Assembly (NCBI GenBank): GCA_016290215.1
Contig: JAEETH010000042.1
Location: 1 to 32,251, forward strand
Source: Bacteroidales bacterium
Lineage (GTDB): Bacteria > Bacteroidota > Bacteroidia > Bacteroidales > F082
DNA: 32,251 bases
Direction of reading: 5' to 3'
The position numbers were made by a program, and so were the translations under genes. The notes beneath the pieces are model-generated. The model searched no databases, had not been told where the DNA came from, and worked only from the letters and a program-made list of their open reading frames with translations. Below, piece by piece: positions 1 to 7,252 of the stretch; the first letter of the stretch is position 1, and every line of letters starts with the position of its first letter.

Positions 1-215
1 CCTTCTATCTGCCGTATCTCTTCACCTGTCAGGAGAAGGACTGCGAGGGGATGCCCAACACGAACAACAAGATAGAGGGCGTGTTCACCGACCTGAAGAA
101 GAACCTGAACAACCACAGCGGCATGGGTGAGGCAGGTCGGAAGAGATTCATCAGTGGGTTTTTCTTGGCATTGGCGGACAATCAAGCATGTCACAATGGC
201 AAGGCCGCACCCTGA
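1..215 (+). CDS. Transposase, C-terminal fragment (cut by window edge)
   Basis: An open frame runs in from the left edge and stops with TGA at 213-215, giving about 70 residues. It contains an N-x-K-IEG-x-F-x-DLKKNL-x-x-H-x-GM pattern followed by R-K-R-FI-x-GFF. This arrangement (IEG, an LK helix, H-x-GM, then an aromatic tail) is what I know from the end of DDE transposases of the IS256/IS1249-like and related Bacteroidota families. The glutamate of IEG would be the last catalytic acid, but that is inference. The final residues after GFFLALA look like run-on sequence rather than a conserved end. The rest of the gene lies outside the window, so it cannot be said whether it is intact. The following 370 bases hold no gene but do hold IS-edge-like repeats. 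Confidence 0.6.
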   Translation, partial: FYLPYLFTCQEKDCEGMPNTNNKIEGVFTDLKKNLNNHSGMGEAGRKRFISGFFLALADNQACHNGKAAP

Positions 216-355
216 TGGAAGGATGCGGCCTATGACTTGCCGTCATGTCGCACAGCCTATTCCTCACGGGGTTGCTCCCCAGCAGAGCCCTGCTATGCTT
301 CGGCTGTGAGGCAAAGATAGCGACTTGGAACAAACGACTGACATCTGGCATTAAA

Positions 356-418
356 TTTTCAGCCTGCAAAATGACCCATTGAACTACAACTCGATTTTTT
401 CAGCCTGCATTTTGACCT
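356..418. repeat. Two near-identical 22-bp direct repeats, possible IS end
   Basis: The units at 356-377 and 397-418 share TTTTCAGCCTGCA, then AAATGACCC in the first and TTTTGACCT in the second, 41 bp apart. They lie downstream of the transposase tail and just before the rpsT promoter region, so they may mark the element's right end or transposase binding sites. The left end is outside the window. Confidence 0.45.
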
Positions 419-428
419 ATACGCCTAA

Positions 429-456
429 GAGTTGAGAGTTAGAAGTTGAGAATTTG
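429..456. repeat. Short degenerate heptamer array
   Basis: Four consecutive 7-mers (GAGTTGA, GAGTTAG, AAGTTGA, GAATTTG) lie between the IS edge and the rpsT promoter. They belong to the same degenerate family as the long array at 9262-9482. Confidence 0.55.
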
Positions 457-519
457 ATAGGATTACGCATTGAATATCAACATTTTAATTCTTTTGAAGA
501 AAAAATTTCAAATAATCGG

Positions 520-549
520 TTGGCAATTAGCAAAAAAGTTGTAATTTTG
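520..549 (+). promoter_or_regulatory. Bacteroidota-type promoter of rpsT
   Basis: TTG at 520-522 and TAATTTTG at 542-549 are separated by 19 bp, matching the Bacteroidota -33/-7 consensus (TTTG, TAnnTTTG). Transcription would start near 555, leaving a leader of about 40 nt. Confidence 0.75.
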
Positions 550-593
550 CAGCCCAAAATAAGAAGTACAAAAAGCAATAAGGAATAAGAGAT

Positions 594-848
594 ATGGCAA
601 ATCACAAATCGTCAATCAAGAGAATTCGTCAGACAGAAAAGAGACGTTTGCACAACCGTTACTATGCCAAGAACATGCGTAACGAAGTGAAGAAATTCAG
701 GGCTTTAACCTCCAAGTTTGAAGCTGAGGGTCAACTTTCGAAGTTGTATTCCATCATCGACAAGGTCGCCAAGCGCGGTATCATCCACAAGAACAAAGCC
801 GCCAACCTGAAGTCGAAGCTGTCGAAGTTTACGGCTAAATTGGCATAA
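594..848 (+). CDS. rpsT: 30S ribosomal protein bS20
   Basis: This 84-residue basic protein starts [13 protein letters not shown] and continues with the Lys/Arg-rich helices typical of bS20, which binds 16S rRNA in the body of the small subunit. The length matches the family. It is monocistronic by appearance: its own promoter lies at 520-549 and a strong hairpin terminator follows at 876-906. No Shine-Dalgarno-like sequence precedes the ATG, as is usual in Bacteroidota. Identification by family resemblance is secure. Confidence 0.97.
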   Translation: MANHKSSIKRIRQTEKRRLHNRYYAKNMRNEVKKFRALTSKFEAEGQLSKLYSIIDKVAKRGIIHKNKAANLKSKLSKFTAKLA

Positions 849-875
849 TTGGAAGTTTTATTCATACATGTTGGT

Positions 876-906
876 GCCTCTTCTACCCAGTGGAAGAGGC
901 TTTTTT
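876..906 (+). terminator. Rho-independent terminator of rpsT
   Basis: GCCTCTTC at 876-883 pairs perfectly with GAAGAGGC at 893-900 and is followed by six T. Confidence 0.9.
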
Positions 907-908
907 GG

Positions 909-937
909 TTGAGGTAAGCCAAAAATGCCTATCTTTA
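909..937 (+). promoter_or_regulatory. Possible promoter of radC
   Basis: TTG at 909-911 is 18 bp upstream of TATCTTTA at 930-937, one base off the TAnnTTTG consensus. It sits directly after the rpsT terminator and 25 bp before the radC ATG. Weak but well placed. Confidence 0.35.
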
Positions 938-962
938 CCGCCAGAAACAAAACCATCCTACC

Positions 963-1658
963 ATGACCGAGAAGAAATCCATCAAGGAATGGGCTGCCGA
1001 TGACCGCCCGCGCGAGAAGATGATGGCCAAAGGTAAAGCGGCATTAAGCAACGCCGAACTTATCGCCATCCTCATCGGATCGGGTAACAGCGAATTGTCG
1101 GCGGTCGAACTTTCGCGTTCCATCTTGGACAGCGTCAGCAACGACCTTATTGCACTTTCCAACTTAACTTTGGCCGACCTAATGCAGCACAAAGGCATCG
1201 GTGAGGCCAAAGCCATCACCATCATGGCCGCCCTTGAGCTCGGCAAACGCCGTCGTGGCGCCGAAGCCAACTTGCCCACCGAGGTGAAAGACTCGAAAGA
1301 CTCATTTGAGCGGTTTCTTCCCTACATCGACGACCCGAGGCAGGAACACTTCTTAGTCATGTACCTCAACCAAAGCAACCACGCGCTGAAGGTGGAATGT
1401 ATTAGCAACGGCGGCACCACTAACGTTATCGCCGACCCAAAGGTCATCTTCAAAAACGCGCTCACCCTCAACGCCACCTGCATCGTCTTGGGCCATAATC
1501 ACCCCTCAGGCAACCCACGCCCCAGCGAAGAGGATCGACTACTGACGAAAAAACTAGTAGCCGCTGGCAAACTCTTGGACATCAACGTCATCGACCATAT
1601 CATCATCGGGAACGAACGCTACTACAGCTTCCGCGACCACGGAGAAATGACCTTTTAA
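963..1658 (+). CDS. radC: RadC family protein (JAB/MPN domain)
   Basis: This 231-residue protein has an N-terminal helix-hairpin-helix-like half, with the LMQHKGIGEAKA segment near residues 73-84. Its C-terminal JAB/MPN metalloprotease-like domain carries the full JAMM signature, H178-N-H180-PSGNP followed by S-x-x-D191. Length and layout match RadC (about 225-230 residues). RadC was named for a presumed DNA repair role, which is not well supported; a JAMM-type activity is implied by the motif but its substrate is unknown. It is the first gene of a tight run with wecB (15-bp gap) and the exoprotein at 2874. Confidence 0.93.
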   Translation: MTEKKSIKEWAADDRPREKMMAKGKAALSNAELIAILIGSGNSELSAVELSRSILDSVSNDLIALSNLTLADLMQHKGIGEAKAITIMAALELGKRRRGAEANLPTEVKDSKDSFERFLPYIDDPRQEHFLVMYLNQSNHALKVECISNGGTTNVIADPKVIFKNALTLNATCIVLGHNHPSGNPRPSEEDRLLTKKLVAAGKLLDINVIDHIIIGNERYYSFRDHGEMTF

Positions 1659-1673
1659 ACCACCCTTCCACCC

Positions 1674-2873
1674 ATGAAACTCGTCACCATCATCGGGGCA
1701 CGTCCCCAAATCATCAAGGCCGCTGCACTGAGCCGCGCCATCAGAAACCATTACTCCGACCAGATACAGGAAGTCATCGTCCACACGGGACAGCATTACG
1801 ATGACAACATGTCGCAGGTGTTTTTCGACGAGCTGCAAATCCCGCGTCCCGACTACAACCTGCACGTTGGGTCGGCATCGCATGGCGTACAGACCGCCCG
1901 CATGACGGAAGGCATTGAAGCACTATTATTAAAGGAGCAACCCGACTTTATTGTACTCTATGGCGACACCAACTCCACCTTGGCCGGTGCCGTGGCAGCC
2001 GCCAAGATTCATGTGCCCATCGTCCACATAGAAGCGGGTCTGCGCTCGTTCAACAAGGCCATGCCCGAAGAGATCAACCGCATCGTGTGCGACCACTGCT
2101 CCACCCTGCTCTTCACGCCTACCAAGGCTGGATTGGAGAACTTGAAAAGAGAAGGATTTCCTATAGAAGAGGGCGGCCCTTCGACCCTTCGACAGGCTCA
2201 GGACTTAGGGACCGCAGGCTCAAGGACCGCTGTCCCAACCATCGACAATCCGAAGGTGTACCATTGCGGCGACATCATGTATGACAACAGCCTGTATTTC
2301 GCCGACATCGCCGAGGAGAAAACCGACATCATCAAGCGTCTGGCGTTAAACGACAAGCCTTACATTTTGGCCACCATCCATCGCAATACCAACACCGACT
2401 ATCCCGAAAGGCTCAGCGCCATCTTCAGAAGCATCATCAAACTATCCGAGGAATGTCAAGTCGTGCTGCCACTACATCCAAGGACAGCCAAACTCATCAA
2501 GACCAACCTTGATGAAAACTTGCAAAAGCAAATCTTCAGTTGCCAGAATATCAAACTCATACCACCCGTATCGTTTTTGGAGATAATTGCCTTGGAGCGC
2601 CATGCACAACTCATCATGACCGACTCTGGCGGCGTGCAAAAAGAGGCCTATTTCTTCAAAAAGCCAGGCATCATCCTGCGTCCCGAAACGGAATGGGTTG
2701 AAATCGTGGAAACTGGCAACGCCATCCTCGCCGATGCCGACGAATGCCGCATCATGAAGGCTTGGGCACATTTCAAGGACAACCCGCCCACAGTGTTTCC
2801 TGAAATCTTCGGCGACGGCCATGCGGCAGAGTTCATGTTAGAGCAAATGCTACTCACCAACTCAAACAACTAA
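1674..2873 (+). CDS. wecB: UDP-N-acetylglucosamine 2-epimerase (non-hydrolysing) with an in-frame repeat insertion
   Basis: This enzyme interconverts UDP-GlcNAc and UDP-ManNAc, a precursor for surface polysaccharides. Visible family motifs are GARPQIIK at the N-terminus, HTGQHYD, GDTNST, HIEAGLRS, PEEINR and, in the C-terminal half, DSGGVQKEA. At 399 residues it is longer than the usual roughly 375. The excess lies around residues 168-189, between the NLKREGF segment and DNPKVYHCGD. There the DNA is a dispersed repeat (CTTCGACAGGCTCAGG family) read in frame as a PSTLRQAQ-like peptide. The insertion sits in a linker just before the second Rossmann domain, so activity may survive; this is inference. 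The stop codon is directly followed by the ATG of the next gene. Confidence 0.92.
   Translation: MKLVTIIGARPQIIKAAALSRAIRNHYSDQIQEVIVHTGQHYDDNMSQVFFDELQIPRPDYNLHVGSASHGVQTARMTEGIEALLLKEQPDFIVLYGDTNSTLAGAVAAAKIHVPIVHIEAGLRSFNKAMPEEINRIVCDHCSTLLFTPTKAGLENLKREGFPIEEGGPSTLRQAQDLGTAGSRTAVPTIDNPKVYHCGDIMYDNSLYFADIAEEKTDIIKRLALNDKPYILATIHRNTNTDYPERLSAIFRSIIKLSEECQVVLPLHPRTAKLIKTNLDENLQKQIFSCQNIKLIPPVSFLEIIALERHAQLIMTDSGGVQKEAYFFKKPGIILRPETEWVEIVETGNAILADADECRIMKAWAHFKDNPPTVFPEIFGDGHAAEFMLEQMLLTNSNN
2175..2236. repeat. CTTCGACAGGCTCAGG-family repeat inside wecB
   Basis: The core CCCTTCGACAGGCTCAGG lies at 2185-2202. Partial copies flank it: CCCTTCGA at 2177-2184, and GGGACCG then CAGGCTCAAGGACC at 2208-2228. 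The same core with its GGCC and GGACC flanks recurs outside genes at 32077-32100. All codons remain open, so the repeat is translated. Confidence 0.75.
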
Positions 2874-4895
2874 ATGAAACGCTCTACCCTACTTCTTGTA
2901 TTCGCTTTCACGCTATTTTTCAACGGGGCGAAAGCGCAATGGCACTCCATGAACGGTCCACAAGGACGGTACGTCAGGAGCATCCTCTGCACCGACAGCC
3001 TCTATTATGCTGCCACAGGTGGCGGCGTTTTGGTGAGCAGCGACCATGGCAACAACTGGGAGTTCCGCAACAACGGCCTCACCTCATGCGACACAAAATG
3101 CCTCGCCTCGTATAACGACACGGTGTTCCTCGCCACCGACGAAAACATTTTCCGCACCACCGACGGCGGCCTCCACTGGACGCCCGACCCTTATCTGCAC
3201 AACCATTACATCAAGCACCTACTGGTCCACAACGGTTCACTCCTTGCCTCGACCTACATCCAAGGCGTTTACCAATCCACCGAAGGCACCCAAGGCGAAT
3301 ACAGCACGGGTGTTTTCCCCAGCGACGTGCGCTACCCTTATTTCATGGCCGACAACGAGGAAGCCATGTTCATCGCCACCTATAGGCGCGGCGTTTACCG
3401 TTCCTTCAACGACGGAGCTTCGTGGGAGCCGTGCAACAACGGCCTGAGCAGCGATGTTCTCGGCATCTACTGCCACAATGGAAAGGTCTTTGCCACCGTA
3501 CTCGGGCAAGGCGTCATGGTCTCCAGCGACAATGGCGACACCTGGACGAGTAGCGGCCTCAACAAACAAGCGAAAGGCTATGCCCACCTCGGCGATACGC
3601 TCTATGCCGCCTGCTTCGGAAACGGCGTCTTCGCTTCTTTCGACAATGGCGCCACATGGCATGACTTCAATTCCAACATCCCGTCAAAAAACCTATGGTG
3701 CATTGCCGCCCATAATGGGCACATCTTTGTTGGCGACACACAAGGCCGCATCTACCGTGGCAACAGCGACGGTACCGGATGGATTCGCACCAATGCCCCC
3801 ACGTTTCTCGCCTCAGTAGGTAATATCGGCATCAGCGGTGAACGTGTGCTGGCTGCCACCCACGGCTCAGATTTCTACTACACCGACGACGGCAGCACCT
3901 GGAATCAAGGCACTAACATCGGGACAGTGGAGATACGCGGCATGATGGTGGAAGGCAACAACGTGTTTATCGGCACCGACATGTTAGGCAGTTTTCTCTC
4001 CACCAACCGAGGCTCCTCATTCAATTCGGCAGGGGCCGGACTACCCGAAGCACAATGGCTTCAAAGCTTGGTGCGCTGCGGCTCACAAGTCGTTGCGGGA
4101 AGCAAGGATAGGATGTATGTCTCTTTCGGTCTTGGCGAGCAATGGTATGTGCCCACCTGCCTACCATACGAAATCGATGTCGTTGACCTCACTTGGGACG
4201 GCAGCACCATGTATCATGTCTCCTACGACGGCGTGTTGCGCTACAGCAGCGAGCAAGGCTCCAACTGGCAGGTCCTCAACTCACCGTTCGAGGGTGTCAA
4301 CTACACCGCATTGCGTTACCATGACAACAGATTATATATAGGTACGCGCGGGCAAGGCCTGCACTTCTCCGACGACATGGGCGCAACCTGGCAAAGCATC
4401 GAAGCATTGCCCACCGATGCCACCATCAGGCGTATCACCACGGCTGACAGCATCGTCGCCGTGGGCTGCGAAGACGGGTCGATTTACGTGAAATACGACC
4501 ATAGCGACGAATGGCAGCAGATGGAAGCCATTCCCGTCGTTGGCCCCATCCTCGACATTTGCATTGACGGGAATCGTGTCTATGCCTCGCCTATGGCCGG
4601 CGGCATTTGGTACACCGAGTTGCCCCCGATGCCCGACCACGTCGCGGAATCCAATGAAGCCACAGTGAGTATCGCACCGAACCCTGCCACAACACACATC
4701 ACTATTACAGTCAGCGAGGCGTTGAGTCATGCCGAACTAACCTTGTATGACCTTCACGGAAAGGCTTGCTACAGCAGCAAGATGCACGGCGTACAACATG
4801 AGATACCGACCTTTGGTTTGCCTTCGGGAATCTATTTCCTGAAAGTTGCAGGAAGCCACACGGTCACCGTCAAGAAAGTGGCGGTACGGCAATAA
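2874..4895 (+). CDS. Secreted Asp-box (BNR-like) beta-propeller protein with T9SS sorting domain
   Basis: This 673-residue protein has a cleavable signal peptide (about residues 1-22, ending AKAQ) and about eleven repeats of S-x-D-x-G-x-x-W type, for example SSDHGNNW, TTDGGLHW, SSDNGDTW and SDDMGATW. These are Asp boxes of sialidase/YCF48-type beta-propellers. The last 75 or so residues, beginning SIAPNPATTHITI and ending in a KVAVRQ strand, form a type A T9SS C-terminal domain, so the product should cross the outer membrane and be anchored or released. No sialidase catalytic Arg triad or FRIP motif was noticed, so a binding or scaffold role is as likely as an enzyme. Its ATG directly follows the wecB stop codon, implying co-transcription. 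Confidence 0.85.
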   Translation: MKRSTLLLVFAFTLFFNGAKAQWHSMNGPQGRYVRSILCTDSLYYAATGGGVLVSSDHGNNWEFRNNGLTSCDTKCLASYNDTVFLATDENIFRTTDGGLHWTPDPYLHNHYIKHLLVHNGSLLASTYIQGVYQSTEGTQGEYSTGVFPSDVRYPYFMADNEEAMFIATYRRGVYRSFNDGASWEPCNNGLSSDVLGIYCHNGKVFATVLGQGVMVSSDNGDTWTSSGLNKQAKGYAHLGDTLYAACFGNGVFASFDNGATWHDFNSNIPSKNLWCIAAHNGHIFVGDTQGRIYRGNSDGTGWIRTNAPTFLASVGNIGISGERVLAATHGSDFYYTDDGSTWNQGTNIGTVEIRGMMVEGNNVFIGTDMLGSFLSTNRGSSFNSAGAGLPEAQWLQSLVRCGSQVVAGSKDRMYVSFGLGEQWYVPTCLPYEIDVVDLTWDGSTMYHVSYDGVLRYSSEQGSNWQVLNSPFEGVNYTALRYHDNRLYIGTRGQGLHFSDDMGATWQSIEALPTDATIRRITTADSIVAVGCEDGSIYVKYDHSDEWQQMEAIPVVGPILDICIDGNRVYASPMAGGIWYTELPPMPDHVAESNEATVSIAPNPATTHITITVSEALSHAELTLYDLHGKACYSSKMHGVQHEIPTFGLPSGIYFLKVAGSHTVTVKKVAVRQ

Positions 4896-4918
4896 AATAC
4901 TTTTTTTCGTGTAAAGTG

Positions 4919-4948
4919 TTGTAGATTAAGAAAAAATCCGTACTTTTG
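4919..4948 (+). promoter_or_regulatory. Promoter of the rpsF-rpsR-rplI operon
   Basis: TTG at 4919-4921 and TACTTTTG at 4941-4948 are separated by 19 bp. The start would be near 4955, giving a leader of about 50 nt that is A/T-rich and lacks a Shine-Dalgarno sequence before rpsF. Confidence 0.8.
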
Positions 4949-5005
4949 CACCCGCAAATAAAGCAAACCCTATTAACTATTTAATCATTTAACAATCAAA
5001 CAGTT

Positions 5006-5359
5006 ATGAATCAGTACGAAACCGTTTTCATTTTAACTCCCGTTTTGTCTGACGAACAGATGAAGGAAGCGGTAAAGAAGTATGAAGATCAGCTGACCCA
5101 AAATGGTGCAGAGATCGTTCATGAAGAGAACTGGGGCATGAAGAAACTTGCCTATCCTATCCAAAAGAAGTCCACGGGCTTTTACCAACTCATTGAGTAC
5201 AAGGCCGAGGGTAATGTAATCGCCGATGTCGAAACCGAACTGAAGCGCGACGAGCGCATCTTGCGTTTCCTCACTGTGAAGCTTGACAAGCACGCCATCG
5301 CCTACAACGAGAAGAAACGCAACAAGAAAGCCGAAGCCGCCGCTGAAGCACAAGCCTAA
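5006..5359 (+). CDS. rpsF: 30S ribosomal protein bS6
   Basis: This 117-residue protein begins [18 protein letters not shown], the standard bS6 start, contains the [12 protein letters not shown] segment and [14 protein letters not shown], and has a charged Lys/Glu/Ala C-terminal tail. bS6 forms a heterodimer with bS18 on the 30S platform, next to the 3' end of 16S rRNA. It is first in an operon with rpsR (26-bp gap) and rplI; no ssb lies between, as is usual in Bacteroidota. Confidence 0.97.
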   Translation: MNQYETVFILTPVLSDEQMKEAVKKYEDQLTQNGAEIVHEENWGMKKLAYPIQKKSTGFYQLIEYKAEGNVIADVETELKRDERILRFLTVKLDKHAIAYNEKKRNKKAEAAAEAQA

Positions 5360-5385
5360 TGTTGAACAATTAAAAACCGAAGAAA

Positions 5386-5661
5386 ATGGCACAAGTGAAC
5401 AACAACAACGACATCAAATATCTGACTCCCATTGCAGTCGATACCAAGAGAAAGAAATACTGCCGCTTCAAGAAGAACCGCATCAAGTACATCGACTACA
5501 AAGATGCCGACTTCTTGCTGAAGTTCGTCAACGAGCAGGGCAAGATCCTGCCTCGCCGCATCACCGGCACTTCAACGAAATACCAGCGCAAGGTTGCCCA
5601 AGCCGTCAAGCGTGCCCGCCACCTCGCCCTGATGCCATTCGTAGCAGATTGTTTGAAATAA
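5386..5661 (+). CDS. rpsR: 30S ribosomal protein bS18
   Basis: This 91-residue basic protein has the family core [21 protein letters not shown], then [34 protein letters not shown]. It binds bS6 on the small-subunit platform. It is the second gene of the operon and ends 18 bp before rplI. In Bacteroidia structures, bS18 with bS6 and bS21 helps shield the anti-Shine-Dalgarno sequence, which is relevant to the strong SD that follows here. Confidence 0.97.
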   Translation: MAQVNNNNDIKYLTPIAVDTKRKKYCRFKKNRIKYIDYKDADFLLKFVNEQGKILPRRITGTSTKYQRKVAQAVKRARHLALMPFVADCLK

Positions 5662-5665
5662 TTTG

Positions 5666-5672
5666 AAGGAGG
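5666..5672 (+). promoter_or_regulatory. Strong Shine-Dalgarno sequence before rplI
   Basis: AAGGAGG lies 7 nt upstream of the rplI ATG at 5680. rpsF, rpsR and rpsT have nothing like it, and SD sequences are rare in Bacteroidota, so this one stands out. Confidence 0.75.
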
Positions 5673-5679
5673 ACAACAC

Positions 5680-6129
5680 ATGGATATCATTCTGAAACAA
5701 GACGTCACCAATTTGGGATATAAGAACGACATCGTCACCGTGAAGCCCGGCTACGGCCGCAACTACCTCATCCCGCAGGGCATCGCCATCCTGGCCACCG
5801 AGCGCAACCGCAAGATCTTGGCCGAAGAGATGCGCCAACAGGCTCACAAGGAACAAAAGATCAAGGACGAGGCCATGGAGAAAGCCAAGGCTTTGGAAGG
5901 CCTGAAGCTGCAAATCCCCGCCAAGGCTGCCGCCACGGGTAAGATTTTCGGCTCGGTCAACACCATCATGATTGCCAACGCCATCAAGGAAGCCACTGGC
6001 ATTGAGGTGGACCGCAAGCACATCGTCCTCAACGAGGATGCCATCAAGGAACTCGGCGAATACAAAGCCAAACTGAGACTCCACAAGGAAGTGGCCGTCG
6101 ACATCGACTTCAACGTCTTCGCTGAATAA
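5680..6129 (+). CDS. rplI: 50S ribosomal protein bL9
   Basis: This 149-residue protein starts MDIILKQDVTNLGYKNDIVTVKPGYGRNYLIPQG, the conserved N-terminal rRNA-binding domain. A long charged connecting helix (about residues 45-75) and the small C-terminal domain follow. Full family length. It is the last gene of the rpsF operon, with a terminator 27 bp downstream, and is preceded by an unusual consensus Shine-Dalgarno sequence. Confidence 0.97.
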   Translation: MDIILKQDVTNLGYKNDIVTVKPGYGRNYLIPQGIAILATERNRKILAEEMRQQAHKEQKIKDEAMEKAKALEGLKLQIPAKAAATGKIFGSVNTIMIANAIKEATGIEVDRKHIVLNEDAIKELGEYKAKLRLHKEVAVDIDFNVFAE

Positions 6130-6155
6130 TCAATTGAACTTTTTTAAAGTTTAAG

Positions 6156-6186
6156 GGCTGTCTCTAATTTGGGACAGCCTTTTTTT
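6156..6186 (+). terminator. Rho-independent terminator of the ribosomal operon
   Basis: GGCTGTC at 6156-6162 pairs with GACAGCC at 6173-6179, followed by a run of seven T. Confidence 0.9.
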
Positions 6187-6206
6187 GTATTTTTGTACCG
6201 CTTCGA

Positions 6207-6328
6207 GTCATTGCGAGGCATCATTCCGTGAATACGGAAGAAGCAATCCATTCCGACGACAAAGAAACGGCGAATTATGCGAATTACGCGAATTTTTAGA
6301 TTGCTTCGTCGTACCTCCTCGCAATGAC
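6207..6328. mobile_element. MITE-like element with CATTGCGAGG inverted ends
   Basis: A perfect 12-bp inverted repeat, GTCATTGCGAGG (6207-6218) and CCTCGCAATGAC (6317-6328), encloses about 120 bp. A second nested pair lies inside, GAAGCAATC near 6240-6248 and GATTGCTTC at 6299-6307, plus three 9-bp GCGAATTNN units near 6270-6297. There is no ORF of its own. GTCATTGCGAGG...GAAGCAATC ends are, from memory, common on short non-coding dispersed elements in many bacterial genomes. It lies between the ribosomal terminator and the next gene. Confidence 0.7.
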
Positions 6329-6354
6329 GCAAAGCGAGTCAAACACTATAGCCA

Positions 6355-7089
6355 ATGCTTACCAAAAACACCATTAAACAAATCGCATCCCTGCGCCAGC
6401 AGAAGTTCCGCAAAGAGCTCGGCCTTTTCGTCGTGGAAGGGCGCAAGATGGTGGAAGAACTGCTTCATTCCCAATTTGAAACCGTGGGGCTTTATGCCAC
6501 CGAGGCTTTCCTCGCCGATTATCCCGCCTTCTCCGACGCCGAAATCGTCAGCGTGGTGCAGATGGAACAGATGAGCGGACAGGACACGCCGCCTGGCATC
6601 CTTGCCGTGGTCAGGATTCCCGTGCAAGGCGACATCAAAATCAAATCGCATTTTGTGTTGGCTTTGGACGGCATCGCCAACCCTGGCAACATGGGCACGC
6701 TTATCCGCACGGCGGAATGGTTTGGCATCAGTGACGTGGTGTGCAGCAACGACTGCGTGGAACTTTGGAACCCCAAGACGGTGCAAGCCACCATGGGCTC
6801 GTTGTTTAGGATGAAGGTGTGGAAAACCGATTTGGCCGCTTATCTCCATCAGGCCAAAAACGAAGGCAAGGCGGTGTATGGGGCTTTGTTGGAAGGAGAA
6901 GATTTGTTCCAGCTGAAGGCCAAGCCCGAGGGCATCATCGTCATCGGGAGTGAGTCGCACGGCATACGGCCTGAGGTCTTGCCCTGCATCACGCATCCTA
7001 TCACCATCCCTCGCGTAGGTGGCAGTGCGACCGAGTCGCTGAATGCTGCTGTGGCTGGGGCTATCATTATTGCAGAAATGACCAAATAA
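6355..7089 (+). CDS. SpoU/TrmH-family RNA 2'-O-methyltransferase
   Basis: This 244-residue SPOUT-class enzyme transfers a methyl group from S-adenosylmethionine to a ribose 2'-OH in rRNA or tRNA. It has an N-terminal substrate-binding part (FVVEGRKMVEELL, residues 25-37). The knotted catalytic domain carries all three motifs: NPGNMGTLIRTAEW (109-122), IGSESHGI (197-204) and IPRVGGSATESLNAAVAGAI (218-237). The arginine and asparagine expected for catalysis are present. The layout resembles RlmB/TrmH-like proteins, but the target nucleoside cannot be told. It stands alone, preceded by the MITE-like element; no clear promoter is visible, and it may use one inside the element. Confidence 0.9.
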   Translation: MLTKNTIKQIASLRQQKFRKELGLFVVEGRKMVEELLHSQFETVGLYATEAFLADYPAFSDAEIVSVVQMEQMSGQDTPPGILAVVRIPVQGDIKIKSHFVLALDGIANPGNMGTLIRTAEWFGISDVVCSNDCVELWNPKTVQATMGSLFRMKVWKTDLAAYLHQAKNEGKAVYGALLEGEDLFQLKAKPEGIIVIGSESHGIRPEVLPCITHPITIPRVGGSATESLNAAVAGAIIIAEMTK

Positions 7090-7118
7090 GTTCTTTTCAC
7101 ACGAATTACCACAAATTA

Positions 7119-7158
7119 GCCACGAATTGTTCATTTAATTTTTTGAATAATTCGTGGC
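7119..7158. repeat. Near-perfect 15-bp inverted repeat (GCCACGAATT family)
   Basis: The arms 7119-7133 and 7144-7158 (GCCACGAATTGTTCA and TGAATAATTCGTGGC) differ from perfect pairing at one position, with a 10-nt A/T-rich loop. A related ACACGAATTACCAC stretch lies just upstream at 7099-7112. It has too few GC pairs and no T-run for an ordinary terminator; it looks like a dispersed palindromic repeat. Confidence 0.6.
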
Positions 7159-7203
7159 AAATTACATGGAAATTCATGTTTAAAATCCAAGAAAATCCAA
7201 CAA

Positions 7204-7233
7204 AAAAAACCGCCCCGAATGGAGCGGTTTTTT
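7204..7233. terminator. Bidirectional terminator between convergent genes
   Basis: CCGCCCC (7210-7216) pairs with GGAGCGG (7221-7227) with one mismatch around a GAAT loop. It has eight A on the left and a T run on the right, so it can serve both the methyltransferase (plus) and the exoprotein (minus). Confidence 0.8.
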
Positions 7234-7252
7234 CATTCATTCCAAGGATTGA

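Noticed and set aside
127-309. 60-codon ORF at the left edge
   Set aside because: Overlaps the transposase tail in another frame and continues through IS-edge DNA; no start signal or similarity.
6346-7134. 262-codon open frame antisense to the RNA methyltransferase
   Set aside because: The methyltransferase carries all three SPOUT motifs; the opposite frame is a shadow.
7119-7158. Rho-independent terminator
   Set aside because: The stem is mostly A/T and lacks a following T-run; a proper terminator lies at 7204-7233.
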